This document shows, piece by piece, positions 12,440-24,174 of a DNA stretch of 64,000 nt. The DNA lies in contig NC_037254.1 of the NCBI RefSeq assembly GCF_000002425.4, positions 15,722,712 to 15,786,711 of the forward strand. The letters run 5' to 3'. The DNA is from Physcomitrium patens. Its lineage: Eukaryota; Streptophyta; Bryopsida; Funariales; Funariaceae. Position numbers and translations under genes: made by a program. The notes under the pieces are model-generated. The model did no database searches. It saw nothing but the letters and a program-made list of their open reading frames with translations, and was not told where the DNA came from. Numbering within the stretch: position 1 is the first letter of the stretch; each line of letters begins with the position of its first letter.

Positions 12440-12910
12440 AACTTCCTAGAGAGAGGTTAAATTAACAATTAATATTGATTTTATTGTTTAATGATAGAAA
12501 TGCTCTAATTTCAAGAGAATCATTTTTTGTTGATCAAAAGATACATTTCTTTCTCTTCCAACAAGATTAGAACATCTAAAAAGGATGTTTAATAAATCTA
12601 ATATTTTTTTGGATCAATAAGTGATCTTGAAATTAAATCTTAATACAAACATGCTTCAACAAATTTGGCAATAATTTGAAATATTTTGTCATAAAATACT
12701 TGAGATTCTTGTGATTTATATATATAGTGATAAAAATAGGAGCACCTTTTAGATAATGATGCTATTTTTTAAATGAATCTATAATTATAAGATATTTTTT
12801 GTTGTGGATCTCTCACTTATTCTAACTGTTGAAAAAAATTGGAATAAAAAGCTACCAAGTAGAGCTTGACATTTACTTCTATTTACAATAAAATGGCATC
12901 TATAACAAAA
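12440..12910 (-). pseudogene. Family A RNase H fragment (extra copy)
   Basis: Minus-strand pol sequence equivalent to 31,890-32,350 of A1: the TVYTDHKNLEYFM region and the linker after it. The same segment occurs again at 13,120-13,520, so this belongs to a different copy or is a local duplication. No reading frame survives. Confidence 0.55.
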
Positions 12911-12959
12911 TTTAATTTGTTTGTTTCAAAGTTTTGTTCTTTGATTTTTTTGTTTCAAA

Positions 12960-13090
12960 ATATTTTTTAAATCCTAAATCAAATTGTAAATAAATCCATG
13001 ATTTGTTTGTTTCAAAGAATTAAGATTTTATTGTTGCAATTTCCATTTTAACTTTGACAACAAAGTGCTTGATCTATTCTTAAGGAAGTC
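12960..13090 (+). repeat. Family B LTR fragment
   Basis: Short piece whose reverse complement matches the inner edge of the B LTR (ATGGATCAAGCACTTTG... and GGAAATTGCAAC). It includes a few AAATCCTAAATC units. It separates two RNase H copies of family A. The orientation given is that of the B element, opposite to most other B copies here. Confidence 0.45.
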
Positions 13091-15075
13091 TTTACATAAT
13101 ATGATACCAACTTCAAGAGCATTATTTTTTGTTCATTAAAAGATGTATCTCTTTCTTTTGATGCGACATAAGAACATCTAAAAAAAAACATTCAATGAAA
13201 CTTGTTGTTTTTTAAATCTATAGGTGATCTTGAAATCAATTCTTCATAAAGATATATTTCAATGTGCTTAGAGATGATTCAAAATACATGCTGACATGAA
13301 AACTCGAGGTTCTTGTGATCTATATACATAATAATTAGACTAGAAGTACCTTTTAGATAATGATACTATTCTTGAAATTGATCCACAATTGTAAGAAGCT
13401 CTTTATCATGGATCTTGTAATTAATCTCAATTCTTAAAAATTTCCTAGAATAAAAAACAATCAGATTGAGTTTATCATCTACTTTGATTTGTAATAGAAC
13501 AACATCTATAGCAAAGTCTCATGCATCTATTTCCAAGAAGAATGTATTAAAAAAATCAATGAAATATAAAATTGGTACAAAAATAAACCTCAAAAGATGC
13601 TTTTGCTTCTTTGTTCTACTCAAGTTTGTCTTTACATGTTAGAAGTGTAAGAGAAGCCTTAACTTCAGGAAAGTTTTTGATGAAGATTCAATAACAATTG
13701 ATAAATCTCAAAAAATATTGCATATCTTTAATTTATTTTTTGACCTTTCAATCCATGATAGTTTGGAAATTTTTAAGATTCATCGTTAATTCTTTGTTGG
13801 AAATAATGTACCTTGCAAAATCAACCTCAATAATATGGAATATACACATTTTTATCTTAGCATATAATCTTGTATCTCTAAGTTTTTGTAACACAAGCCA
13901 AACATGAAGTTCATGTTTTTTTTTTGTATTTTTAGAGTAGATTTGAATGTCATCCAAATAACAAACAACAAAATCATTAAAAAATTCACAAAAGACATTA
14001 TTCATGAGATGTTAAGAACCAGCTAGTACATTTGTGAATCCAAAAGATATGACATTATATTCAAAATGTCCATATCTAATTTGAAAAGCAGTCTTCCACT
14101 GATGAATGGACCAAAATGTATTTTCTTTATAGATTTATTTTTGTATAGATCTTTGCTTGATTGAATTGGTTAAGAAGTTATAAAATCAAAGATAGATAAT
14201 ATTTATTTTTGATGGTGATCTTGTTAAATCCTTGATAGTCTATGCACATCCATAGAGATCAATTTTTTTCTTCATAAATAAGATACAAGCTTCTACTAGA
14301 GATTTTAAATGGCATATAAAATTTTTAGCCAAGTTCTTATCAATATACTCCATTAGTGCAGCTAATTCATTTTGTAATAAGTTGTAGATTAATTAAAATG
14401 GTAATTGAGCTCCTTCTTGTAGTTCAATTGTATAATCATAGGATCAATGATCTGGAAGAATATTTACATTTCTTTTTAAAAAAATATCCTAAAAATCTTA
14501 ATATTGGTTATAAATATTATTTAATATCTTTTCACCATCAAAAATAGGTGTGGCATGTATAACAAAAGACGGCCCTTCTTTTGCTATATGCGTAAAAATA
14601 CTTGCACCTACTGATAAAGGTTTGGATATATTAGCTTTATGTATTTTTATTTCACAATTGAAATTTTGGATTAAATTACATGAAAAATTAAGGTTACAAA
14701 AAATCTAATTTATTTGAAGATTAAATTTTTTTAACCATGATAATCCTAAATTATTAGATTAAAAAAATCTTATGATATTAAATATTAGTACACTATTATG
14801 ATCTTTATTTGCTACATTTAAAAGAATAATCTCATGAATAACATCTTTAGAAGATAAAAAATGATCACCTACAACTTTTACATGTATGGATTTAGTTTTC
14901 TTGATTAAAAATATTTCTTGTTTCTTAATAAAGTCTTTAATTATAAAATAAGTTGAGGCTTTTGAATCTAATAATTCAAAGACTTTGTGAATTTTAGATC
15001 CTAAATATATATCTATTGTAAAAGAAGTTAAGGGATGTAAAGAGAGAATAGAACCTTCAGTAGATGTTGCATATG
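13090..15075 (-). pseudogene. Family A pol pseudogene (protease to RNase H), copy A5
   Basis: Read from right to left: a protease-like segment (15,070-14,700), the reverse transcriptase fingers (KKKDGSL equivalent at about 14,260), and the palm with an intact FVVCYLDDIQIYSK active-site motif (13,975-13,930). RNase H sequence follows, down to about 13,090. The palm lies in an 85-codon open stretch, 14,005-13,748. Elsewhere stops and indels are frequent. The integrase half is absent. Confidence 0.75.
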
Positions 15076-15079
15076 ATTT

Positions 15080-16200
15080 TAGCCATACAATTCCTATTAT
15101 AGTTGGATTTTTTTTTTTCTAGGAATTGTATTCATTATTTTGTAATTGTGTTGCTTCTTTGGATAATGTGAAGTAATATATTTAGCTTTTCTACAATATA
15201 AGCACAAATATTTTTTATAACATCAAATCTTTTCTTGCTCAATGAAGGATTTAAAATGTATCATATTAATTTGTATTGGTTTTAGCCTTAATAAATAATT
15301 TTTATGAAAGCTTGGGAATCATTGTTATTACTTGGCTCATTCTTTTCTAACAAAGACTTTATTCTTGATGCCTTTTAAATAATAAATTTTTACATGCAAT
15401 AGCTTGAACAATAAATTGTTCTAAAGATTCTACTTTTAACATTGTAAATAAAAAATCTTTGATGTTATTCTTCAATCCATATCAAAATTGATTGATAAGG
15501 GCTTTATCATTCTTTTATAAGTCACAAGCAAGGTTTTGAAATTTAGCAGCATATATGGTCGTTGATTGTGTACCTTGTTATGAAAATAAGAGCTTGATAT
15601 TTGCTACTCTTTCTCAATCACTTTCTTCAAATGTGGTTGCAAACACTTCTATGAATGACTTCAAATTATAAAGGAGTCATGAATCCTTTTCCATCAAAGG
15701 TGCAAATTAAAAGAGATCACTACCAAATAGAAGTGCATCTATGAATACAACTTGAATAAATCCATCAAGGTATTAAAAAAGATGCAACCTCAGATAGAGC
15801 TTGATTTATTGCAAAAATCTTTGAAATTTCAATCTTATTCCAACAAACTTATAGGGCATATTAATTCATGTTCTGTCATACTTATAGCAACAAAATATCT
15901 TAGATTTAGTTGTAAAGTTAATATACTTATTTCTTTCAACTATATAATATCTTATTATAGATTCTAAACTTCTTTTATAGGCATAGGATTAGTATTTCTA
16001 TCATTTTCACTTAAAATATATAATATTTCTACTCTTAAAATATTCATAAATTTATAAATATTTGCAATAGTCTCAAATCTTTTCTTGTTTCCATCAAACG
16101 AAGCATCTATTATTTTTTCTTTTATTTTAAATAATTTAAAAAATCTATAAGTCAAATTAGAAGAAGGTAATCTACAATCTCTAATATCAAATGAAAATTT
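15080..16200 (-). pseudogene. Family A (A-prime) gag pseudogene, copy A5
   Basis: The N-terminus (16,155-15,964) resembles the decayed gag starts of A3 and A4 (IANIYKFMNILRVEILYI versus ITNLYKLINILKKEISYI). A GNKK.. loop and the capsid region follow towards 15,500. A zinc-knuckle equivalent (CLYCRKAKYITSHYP-like) lies at about 15,200-15,150. This N-terminus differs from the MAELVEMKS type of A1/A2. Several stops. Confidence 0.6.
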
Positions 16201-16369
16201 CTATAAGGAGTGATAATTTGCTCTCTTTAAGAAAAAAAAATCAGTGTTAAAAAACTAAATAATTAGTTTAAAAGTAGATAATCTATAACATTAAAAATAT
16301 AAAACATAAGTGGGATAATCCACTTATTTAAAAAAAAATAAGAAAAATGAGTTAGGATTCTTGTCAAAC

Positions 16370-16382
16370 TATCAAAGACATG

Positions 16383-16417
<35 letters not shown>

Positions 16418-16910
16418 AATACTCTTACATCACTCAAAAAGACTATAAAATCACTCAAAGATGATATAGTATTAAACTAGAATAGCTATCACCAAGGACA
16501 AGAAGAATAGAAATTCTTGAAATAAAATTAAGGATTAGAAAGGCTTTGGCAAGAGTGAAGAAGGCTTCATTCTTGTCTCTATATATATTCTTAACTAGGA
16601 GCTACGTGGTGGTATCTCAAAGGACTTCCAAAATATGTTGACTTTGTAAGACTTGTATCTTAATTTGCAAGGTGGATTTTTTATATGTACGCCATATAAT
16701 TAACTTATTTTACAACCTATCAATACTTGGTTAACTTGTTGACCAAATTTCTAACCTATCAATCAACTACAAACACATGTAAAGTCAAAGCAATGTCTAT
16801 GAAGCTTCTAAGAAGCATTTTTAGAAAATATTATGAAATAAATCTACTTTCACCTACTATTACTTAATTATGTAGCTAAGTATTAAAATAAATATATATA
16901 CCTATTTTCA
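16370..16910 (-). repeat. Family A LTR (5' LTR of copy A5)
   Basis: Reverse-complement LTR containing the GAAGCTTCTAAGAAGC block (16,800), TTGACC and GTCAA motifs, CTACGTGG, the CTCTATATATAT promoter region and the GAGTGAAGAAGGCTTCATTC hairpin. A 32-base A run (16,383-16,414) has expanded near its transcription-downstream end. Confidence 0.75.
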
Positions 16911-16918
16911 TATTAGAT

Positions 16919-18125
16919 GTTATCATGTTTGGAAATGCACTAAGCATTTGGCTGTGGAAGGTGGAATTTTATTTTTAAGTATTCAAGAATTTTAATATAT
17001 ATCATCTTTATAAAAAAATAAAATTTTAATTTTAATTCAAAAGTATTTAATTCCAATACAAAGTTCTCAAAAATCCTCTTCTTAGTAATTTTAACTATAT
17101 ATAAATTCTATTTGTCTTATTACTTTTAAAATTAGGTAATTTTGAATTTTCTTTGTAAACCTTAACCCTAATTATTAAGCTCAAGTGAGCTGTAGCTCTT
17201 AATCTAATTGTTTACTTAGAGCAAAATTTTGTATACAAATGCTACTATAAGTCTTCTATATCTTTAAAAGAATTCACTTCAATCCAACTTACAAATCGTG
17301 AGAAAATGCTTGAAAACCATACTAATATTACTTGGCTGCCAACTTAAAAGTTGATGCAAATATTTCAGCAGTGATTTCTCTTTATTCAACCATTAACTTC
17401 AATTCAAAATTGGTGTGTAGCTTAATCTACAAGTCTTCTAATACTATGCTAAATTTCATCTTGATCCAACTTGTAGATCTTTAGATATCATAGAAACCCT
17501 ACCCAATCCCAAATTGCCAACTTCTGGTATCTTCTTGTACCAAAATCCACATATCTTCTAATTTCACCATTGGACTATGACAAAATTTCACATAAATTTA
17601 GTAAACCTAATAAATCAAGCATTATCAAATTTTGAAATGTAGATGTGATATTAGTTTTATGAACTAGCCAAGAGTGCTAGCCCTAATTGTATTGTATAAA
17701 TCTCAAGTTGCCAATACAAATCCTAACTTTGAAGAACAATTGCTAAGTCCAATCAAATCCTAGAAAAATAAGCTTTATGTTTTTAGAACAAGTTTTAAAC
17801 TGACTTTCCAATCCTAACTACCGATTTTCAAATAGAATCCTATTTTATCCTAGATCATCATTTTTGTGGCTAGAGGTCTGATTTTAACCATATCTCACAA
17901 ATGATCGACCTCGGGGTATCAATCTAATCTATCCTAGGGATTTTTTAGCCCAATTCTATCTTCAACTTAATCTAAGTATCAACCATGCTAGTTATTTACC
18001 TCTTATAATCTAATTTTACTAATTTATGGTCTTTCTAAAGCAATGAAAGAGTCTCTACAATCTAAAAGGTAAAATTGCTAATGAACCTTTATTGACCTTC
18101 TATCCTTGTTTTTAATTTTTGTATA
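16919..18125 (-). repeat. Family B LTR, copy B2
   Basis: Begins with the B-type edge (ATCATGTTTGGAAATGCACTAAGCA...GGAAGGTGG) and continues with the long AT-rich second half shared with B1 and B4 (for example the segment ending CTAATTTACTAATTTATGG at 18,000-18,030). The minisatellite part is short here. It ends where family A ORF3 sequence starts. No gene supported. Confidence 0.5.
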
Positions 18126-18129
18126 GTGT

Positions 18130-18590
18130 GGTGCTAAGAAAATAAAGAACCATAATCTAATAAATTCAAATCAAGAGCTATTATTTGCTGGTTTATTGGA
18201 CAAGACATTGCTATCATGTCAACCTTCAAGACAATATATTCAAGATGAAGACCTTGAAGAATGACATTTTTTTCTTAAATAGATGGCAAGTTACAATGTA
18301 TTTGGTATCACAATATTAGAAGAGACTTCTGATATTGGTGATTTTTTTGGAGGTAAGAACAATTCTTGATGGTTTGACAAATGCTTTATTTGAAAAAAGT
18401 TATGAAGGCCTTAACAATGATCAAATAATAAGATAGTCTTTTGCAATAGAATGGAACATTATTAGTGGTTGAGAGGACATATTAATTATCTTCAAAAAAA
18501 ATAAAGATCATAATATATGTGAAATACAATTTTTTGTATCTTAAACTTCCTCAATATATAATCACAACTATTCATGGAACTTGTTTTTAG
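18130..18590 (+). pseudogene. Family A ORF3 remnant, copy A6
   Basis: Decayed ORF3 in the normal place directly before a polypurine-like tract and LTR. Recognisable segments are the start block (NSNQELLFAGLLDKTLL), the QDEDLEE block, the DGKLQCIWYHNIRRDF block, the SYEGLNNDQIIR block and the KDHNICEIQFFVS tail. Frame breaks and stops occur throughout. The pol gene of this copy is missing, replaced by the family B LTR on its left. Confidence 0.6.
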
Positions 18591-18602
18591 AAAAGAGGTT
18601 AA

Positions 18603-19139
18603 TATCATGAACATACATATTTATTCTAATATTTATTTAGATATTATGAATAGATAAAAATAGGTTAATTTGATAATATCTTATAGAAAAGCTTTTTAAA
18701 AGCTACATACATGTGGTTTCATCTTTGTATGTGTTTACAAGTGATTAATAGATTAGAAACTTTGCCAAAAAATTAGCAACATGTTGCACATGTTAGTAGC
18801 TTGTAGTACAAGCTAATGATAAGGTGTACATATAGAAAAGTTATCTTGTAAGTTAAAACATGTGACTTGCAAATTATACATATTACAAGTCTTATAGAAT
18901 GTTGTCACATAGCTTTTATTTAGATAGTATATATAGAGGCAAAAATAAAGTTTTTTTTTTTTTTATTCTTATTAATATTTTTTTAGTCCTTAGTCTTATT
19001 TTAAGATTTTATTATCTTTTAACTTTGAAAATAGTCATTTTAATTTAAAAATATACCATCTTTGAGTGATTTTTTAGCCTTTTTAATTGATACAAGAGTT
19101 TATTGATTTTTTAGTTTTTTGAGATTCATGTCTTTAATA
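18603..19139 (+). repeat. Family A LTR (3' LTR of copy A6)
   Basis: Diverged copy from TATCATGAACATACA to TCTTTAATA. It keeps AAGCTTTTTAAAAGCT, GTATATATAGAGGCAA and the following T-rich stretch. Confidence 0.65.
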
Positions 19140-20402
19140 TACCATTAAGTAATCTTTTGTCAAAGATTGAATATAAAGATTCTTTATAAATCCATTCAAT
19201 ATTTGATTGGAAATAATAAATACTTTTATATATAGATCCTAAGTATGTAATATGTTTTACAAAGCTTCTATTATTTTGCACTCTAATCTATTAAATTTTG
19301 AAATCTCTTTGGTGGCTTTTTATAATTAATTTTTATAAATTTTAGTAGATTTTAATAATATTAATTCAACTTTTATTACATACTTATTATTTTATGCAAT
19401 TTATAGATTAAAAATGCATAGCTAACTATACTTTGGAATTATAAGTCAAGTACGGCCATAGAGCTAGATATGGTTATAATTTTGTCTATTAAGTATTGTT
19501 TAGTTCCATTCAAGATATCTACTTTCAAATCAAAAACTAGACATTGATGCTTTACTATAACTTAGATATAAATAGACTATAATTTATTCCATACTAAATA
19601 GATACATTCTTGTACAATACTAAAATGGTTTAAAAACTTCTTAATGGATATCTTTAAGTTCAATTGTTGCTTCATCATGACATATAATATATTTCATTAG
19701 ATCATAGAATCCAAAGTAAAAGATTTAAGTTCAATGTCTTTATATACTTTAGTGATGGTATAAAAGAAATTATAACAAATATTTCTTACTTGCATAAATC
19801 TATTCAAGTCTTGAAATTTGATCACATTGACTATTATAATATTCAAAATGGTCTTTATGGCAATTTAAAAAATACAAATAAAATAACAAATGACATCTTT
19901 GTAGAATAATACAATTAAACTTAGATAATAGTATGTCATTAAGGTTTCTTGAAACTTGAATAATATCAAAATTGCTATTAAATACCATAGTAAGTAATTT
20001 ATAGATAATTTAAAGGCATATCAAAAAATGAAGAATTTTTTAGGAAAATCACTACAAAAACAATTACATGTAGCAACATAAAATAAATTAACAATGCAAT
20101 GCTTCATGAAAGTTGTTTCTTCATCAAATTAGTATAATTTAAATGAATAGAATTTATTAAAAATATCATTGAACTAATAATAAAATATAATATTAAACTT
20201 GATGCTAATAGTTGTAAGTAAAGATTCAAAAATGTCTTTTGTCACTATGAACAACTTATTGATTTAGATAGATATTAAGATTATTGAATTAAAATATATT
20301 CTAATTTTATTTATTTTATGACAATGTTCTTGAAGCTTGTTAATTTTAAATAAAAATAAGAAAAACCTTTATGAATAATTTAGATTACGATGTGAATATC
20401 TA
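19140..20402. other. AT-rich stretch without recognisable gene
   Basis: I see no coding pattern, RNA gene or repeat end here. Open frames are short and lack known motifs. It is probably older decayed repeat sequence. Confidence 0.6.
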
Positions 20403-20951
20403 TATCACAAATATGTACAATTATCTCAATAGTTACTTATATGATTAGGTAGAAATAGATAAATATAAATTAATTTTATAAAATCTTTTAGAAAAGCTTC
20501 TAAGAAGCTTTATAGACATGATTTTGACTTTAGATGTATTTTTAAGATAGAAACCTGACCAACAAGTTAATCATGTGTTGGTAGCTTGTGGAATAAGTTA
20601 ACTCCATGTGGTAGCTTGTAGAGAAGCTAATTATGTCACACCGACATAAATAACTTGCCTTGTAAATTAAGACATGTGGCTAGCAAACTCAATACATATT
20701 GGAGGTTCTATAGAATATCACCATATAGCTCTTAGTTAAAGAGTATATACGGACGCAAAAGTGAAGCCTTCTTTATTCTTATCAACACCATTCTAGTCCG
20801 TAGTCTTATTTCAAGACTTTCTAGTTTTCTTATTTTTTACAATAGCCATTCTAATTCAATATTATATCATCTTTGAGTGACTTTTTAGTTCTTTTCAGTA
20901 ATACAAGAATGTATTGAGGATTTTCTTTCTTCAAGGTTCATATCTTAAAAA
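20403..20951 (+). repeat. 5' LTR of A3
   Basis: Starts TATCACAAATATG (decayed TGTCACGG...) and ends near TATCTTAAAA. It contains AAGCTTCTAAGAAGCTTTATAG, GTCAAC-type motifs and GAGTATATACGGACGCAAAAGTGAAG, the promoter/hairpin segment. Confidence 0.75.
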
Positions 20952-21189
20952 ATTTGATAAGAATGCTAACATAGTGTTTTTGTCTTGTTTTAGAAGTGAG
21001 TGAATTAACTCACTTTTATTGTTGTACTTTGAAGGTTGCAAACTATCCACCTTTAAAAAAAAAATCTTATTTTCTAACACTAATCTTTTTCTTAAAGAGA
21101 GTGGATTACTCCTCTTTGTAGAAATTTTCATTAAAGATTATGGATTATCCTCTTCTAATTTAACTTTTTAAATTTATTTGAGTTGTTTA

Positions 21190-22185
21190 TAAAAGAAAAA
21201 ATTATGGATACTATTTTCAACATAAGTAAAAATAAATTTGTAACTATTACAAATCTTTATAAGCTTATCAATATTCTAAAAAAAGAAATCTCATATATTT
21301 CTAATGTGAATCATGGAAGTACTATATCTACAAATATTGAAGAAGTTCAAAGTTTGCGATAAGAAGTTGTATAGTTCAAAGAAGCAAGTAGATCGACCTC
21401 ACAACCAAATCCTACAAGTTTTGCTTCTATAAGCATGATGGAGATTAGGATTAGTATCCTGAGAAGTTTGATGGAAGTACAAAATTTCACAGATTTTTGC
21501 AAGTTAAGCTCTATCTAAGGTTACACTCTTTTCAATACCACAATGGATTTACTCAAGTCTGATTCATAGGTGCACTTCTATCAAAAAGTACTCTCCTTTG
21601 GTTTGCATCTTTAATAGAAAAATATTTTCAACTCTTTTATGATTTGAATTCATTTTTATAAGTATTTATAGGCATATTCAAAGAAAGTGATCAAAAAAGA
21701 CCAAGCTCTTACTTTTACGGTAAGAATCACAATCAACCACCATGTATACTATTGAATGCCAAAACCTTGCATGCAACATGGAGTAGAATAACAAAGCCCT
21801 TATCAATCAATTTTGATATGAATTAAAAGATAATATCAAAGACTTGTTATTAACAATATCAAAGATAGAATCTTTGAAACAATTTATTGCTCAAGCCATT
21901 GCATATAACAATTGATTATTTGAAAGATATCAAGAACAAAGATGTGGCTAAAGAGGAACAAATCAAATAATGATGGCAATTTCTAAGTTTTCAAAAACTT
22001 ATTTATCAAAGTCAAAATCAATGCAAATTGATATGATATGTTTTTAATCCTTTACAAAGTAGGAAAATAATCAATAATGTTAAGAAGGCTTATGCTAAAG
22101 ATAGGCTAAATATATTATTCAATATTATCCAAAGAAACAACATAATTATTAAATAAAAAGTACAATTGTAAAAGAAGACAATGTA
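21190..22185 (+). pseudogene. gag pseudogene of A3
   Basis: From an ATGGATACTATTTTC start at about 21,204 it reads MDTIFNISKNKFVTITNLYKLIN. A capsid region follows that includes the PEKFDGS, FLQVKL and FTQV.FIGALLSKSTLLWFASLIEK segments. The zinc-knuckle region lies near 22,120 (AKYIIQYYPKK, cysteines lost). It ends near ENNL. Stops and frame changes are frequent. Confidence 0.65.
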
Positions 22186-22224
22186 TCAGAAAACAACTTA
22201 CTCTAGGTACAAAAGAAATCATGC

Positions 22225-23315
22225 AGCTGAAATCATGTGCAACATCTAGTAAAGGTCCTATTTTTTCTTCTGATCTCTCACCTTATTTTACAATAGAAGT
22301 CTATTTAGGACCCAAAAATCACAAAGTTTTAGCTTTATTGGACTTAAGATCTTCAACTTGTTTTATAGATGAAGATTTTGTCAAAAAATAAGATATATCT
22401 TTAGTTAAGAAAATCAAATTTGTACATGTAGAAGTAATACAAGGATGTTCATTATCTTCTCAAGATGTTAAACATGAAACTATTCATGTAGAAGTAGCAA
22501 CCAATGGTCACAATAGTTTAGTAATATTTAATATGATTAAATCTCCTTTTAATCCAATCATTTTAGGATTATCATGGTTAAAAAGATATAACCCTTAGAT
22601 AGATTGGATTTCTTGTAATCTTTATTTCTTCCATAGTTTAACTTAAGGTCTTACTAGGCAAGTAGAAATTTATAAGTCTAGTACATCCAAACCTTTATTG
22701 GTAGGTGCAAAAGCTTTCAGGCATGCTACAAATGAAGGGCCATCTTTTGCTATATATGCCTCGCCTATTGTTGATGGTGAGAAGATATCAAGTGGTATTC
22801 CTAGCCATTTTTAAGATTTCTATGATATTTTTAAAAAGAAGAATATAAATATTCTTTCAAAGCATTGTCCTTATGATTGTATCATCTATCTTCAAGAAAG
22901 AACTCAACCACCATTTGGACAAATCTATAACCTATCTTAAAATGAGTTAGTTACATTCAAAGAGTACATTGATGAGAACTTGGCTAAGAATTTTATATGA
23001 CATTATAAATCTCCAACCGACACTCCTATCTTATTTGTGAAGAAAAAAGATGGATCTCTATGGATGTGTGTGGATTATCGAGGACTTAACAAGATCACCA
23101 CTAAGATTAGGTATCTTCTACCTTTGATTTCAGGACTTCTTGATCAACCAAATCAAACAAAGATCTATATGAAAATAGATCTAAGAGGAGCATATAATTT
23201 GATTTGTATCAAAGAAGGAGATGAATGGAAGACTGTTTTTTTAACTAGATATGGATATTTTGAATATAATGTCATATTTTGGACTCACGAATGCACTAGC
23301 TATTTTTTATCATTT
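22225..23315 (+). pseudogene. pol 5' part of A3 (protease and reverse transcriptase fingers)
   Basis: Protease-like block with DLRSSTCFIDEDFV (active-site DSGA changed to DLRS), then the GLSWLKRYNP linker. The reverse transcriptase fingers and palm start in an open stretch at 23,037 ([18 protein letters not shown] ... [14 protein letters not shown]). It breaks at the equivalent of GLTNAPAAF, near 23,300, before the YLDD motif. The break coincides with a family B LTR. Confidence 0.75.
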
Positions 23316-23319
23316 ATTG

Positions 23320-24165
23320 TGAATAGTACAAAGATCTATATTATTATCTTTCACCATATAATTATATTATAATGACTTTGGATATATATAATAAAAGATA
23401 ATAATATAGATCTTATAATAAAAGAGCGAAGTTAAAAGATAAAATAAAAAATATGAATAAAAGATAGAAAGATATTAAAACTTTTAATAATAATACTGAC
23501 TTTTTAGAAAAGTAGCTTCTATTTTGTAGGGCCATAAATAAGGCAAAATAAGATAGATTAGAAAAATAAAAGATATAGGTATATGTAGGAAGCAGTGAGG
23601 AGTTGGTTTTAGCAAAATTTACCTCAAAAGGAACAAAAATTGATATCCAAAGAAGACCGATTATCAACTAGGGTTGAAATCAAACTGTGAGGCACAAAAC
23701 CAAGCCTCGACAATGATTTTGGAATTCTTTGGTTGCTCAGAGAATGGATTTAAAGATTAGACTTGAAAAGATTTCTATAGGCATTAATTTTGAAGGTTTT
23801 GGATGGATAATGACTTTGTAAGAACTTTGCAAAGTCAATGTTGTTTTTAGTGACTTTAATTTTTAGAAAATAAAATAGGATTGATGTTTTGGATAATTTC
23901 AAGAATTTAGTGATAGAACCATAGGTGAAATTTTTTAGATTTGTAGATATAGTTGTATTTGATATGTGTTGTAAATTTGGATTTGATTGAATAGTTAGAT
24001 TGAAAACCATAAAGTTTTTTGTGGGTTATGGTCTCAAAATTTAGGGTTTTGAGGACTAGTGAGATTTTTTTAGATATCTATCAATGTGTCAATTAGATTG
24101 AAGCAAATTATTTTTATAAAAGTAGTCAACTTGATTTCCAACAAGCTTGTAAAGTTTGAAATGGC
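23320..24165 (+). repeat. Family B LTR part, copy B3, inside A3 pol
   Basis: The reverse complement aligns with 38,500-39,250 (for example AAGCCTT/ACCAAG...GTGCC and the CTTATTTATGGCCCTAC segment). It lies between the RT break and the RNase H resumption. The ~0.57 kb of pol that should lie between them (YLDD palm, connection, early RNase H) is missing. The minisatellite half of the LTR is also missing. Confidence 0.6.
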
Positions 24166-24174
24166 ACCATTATC

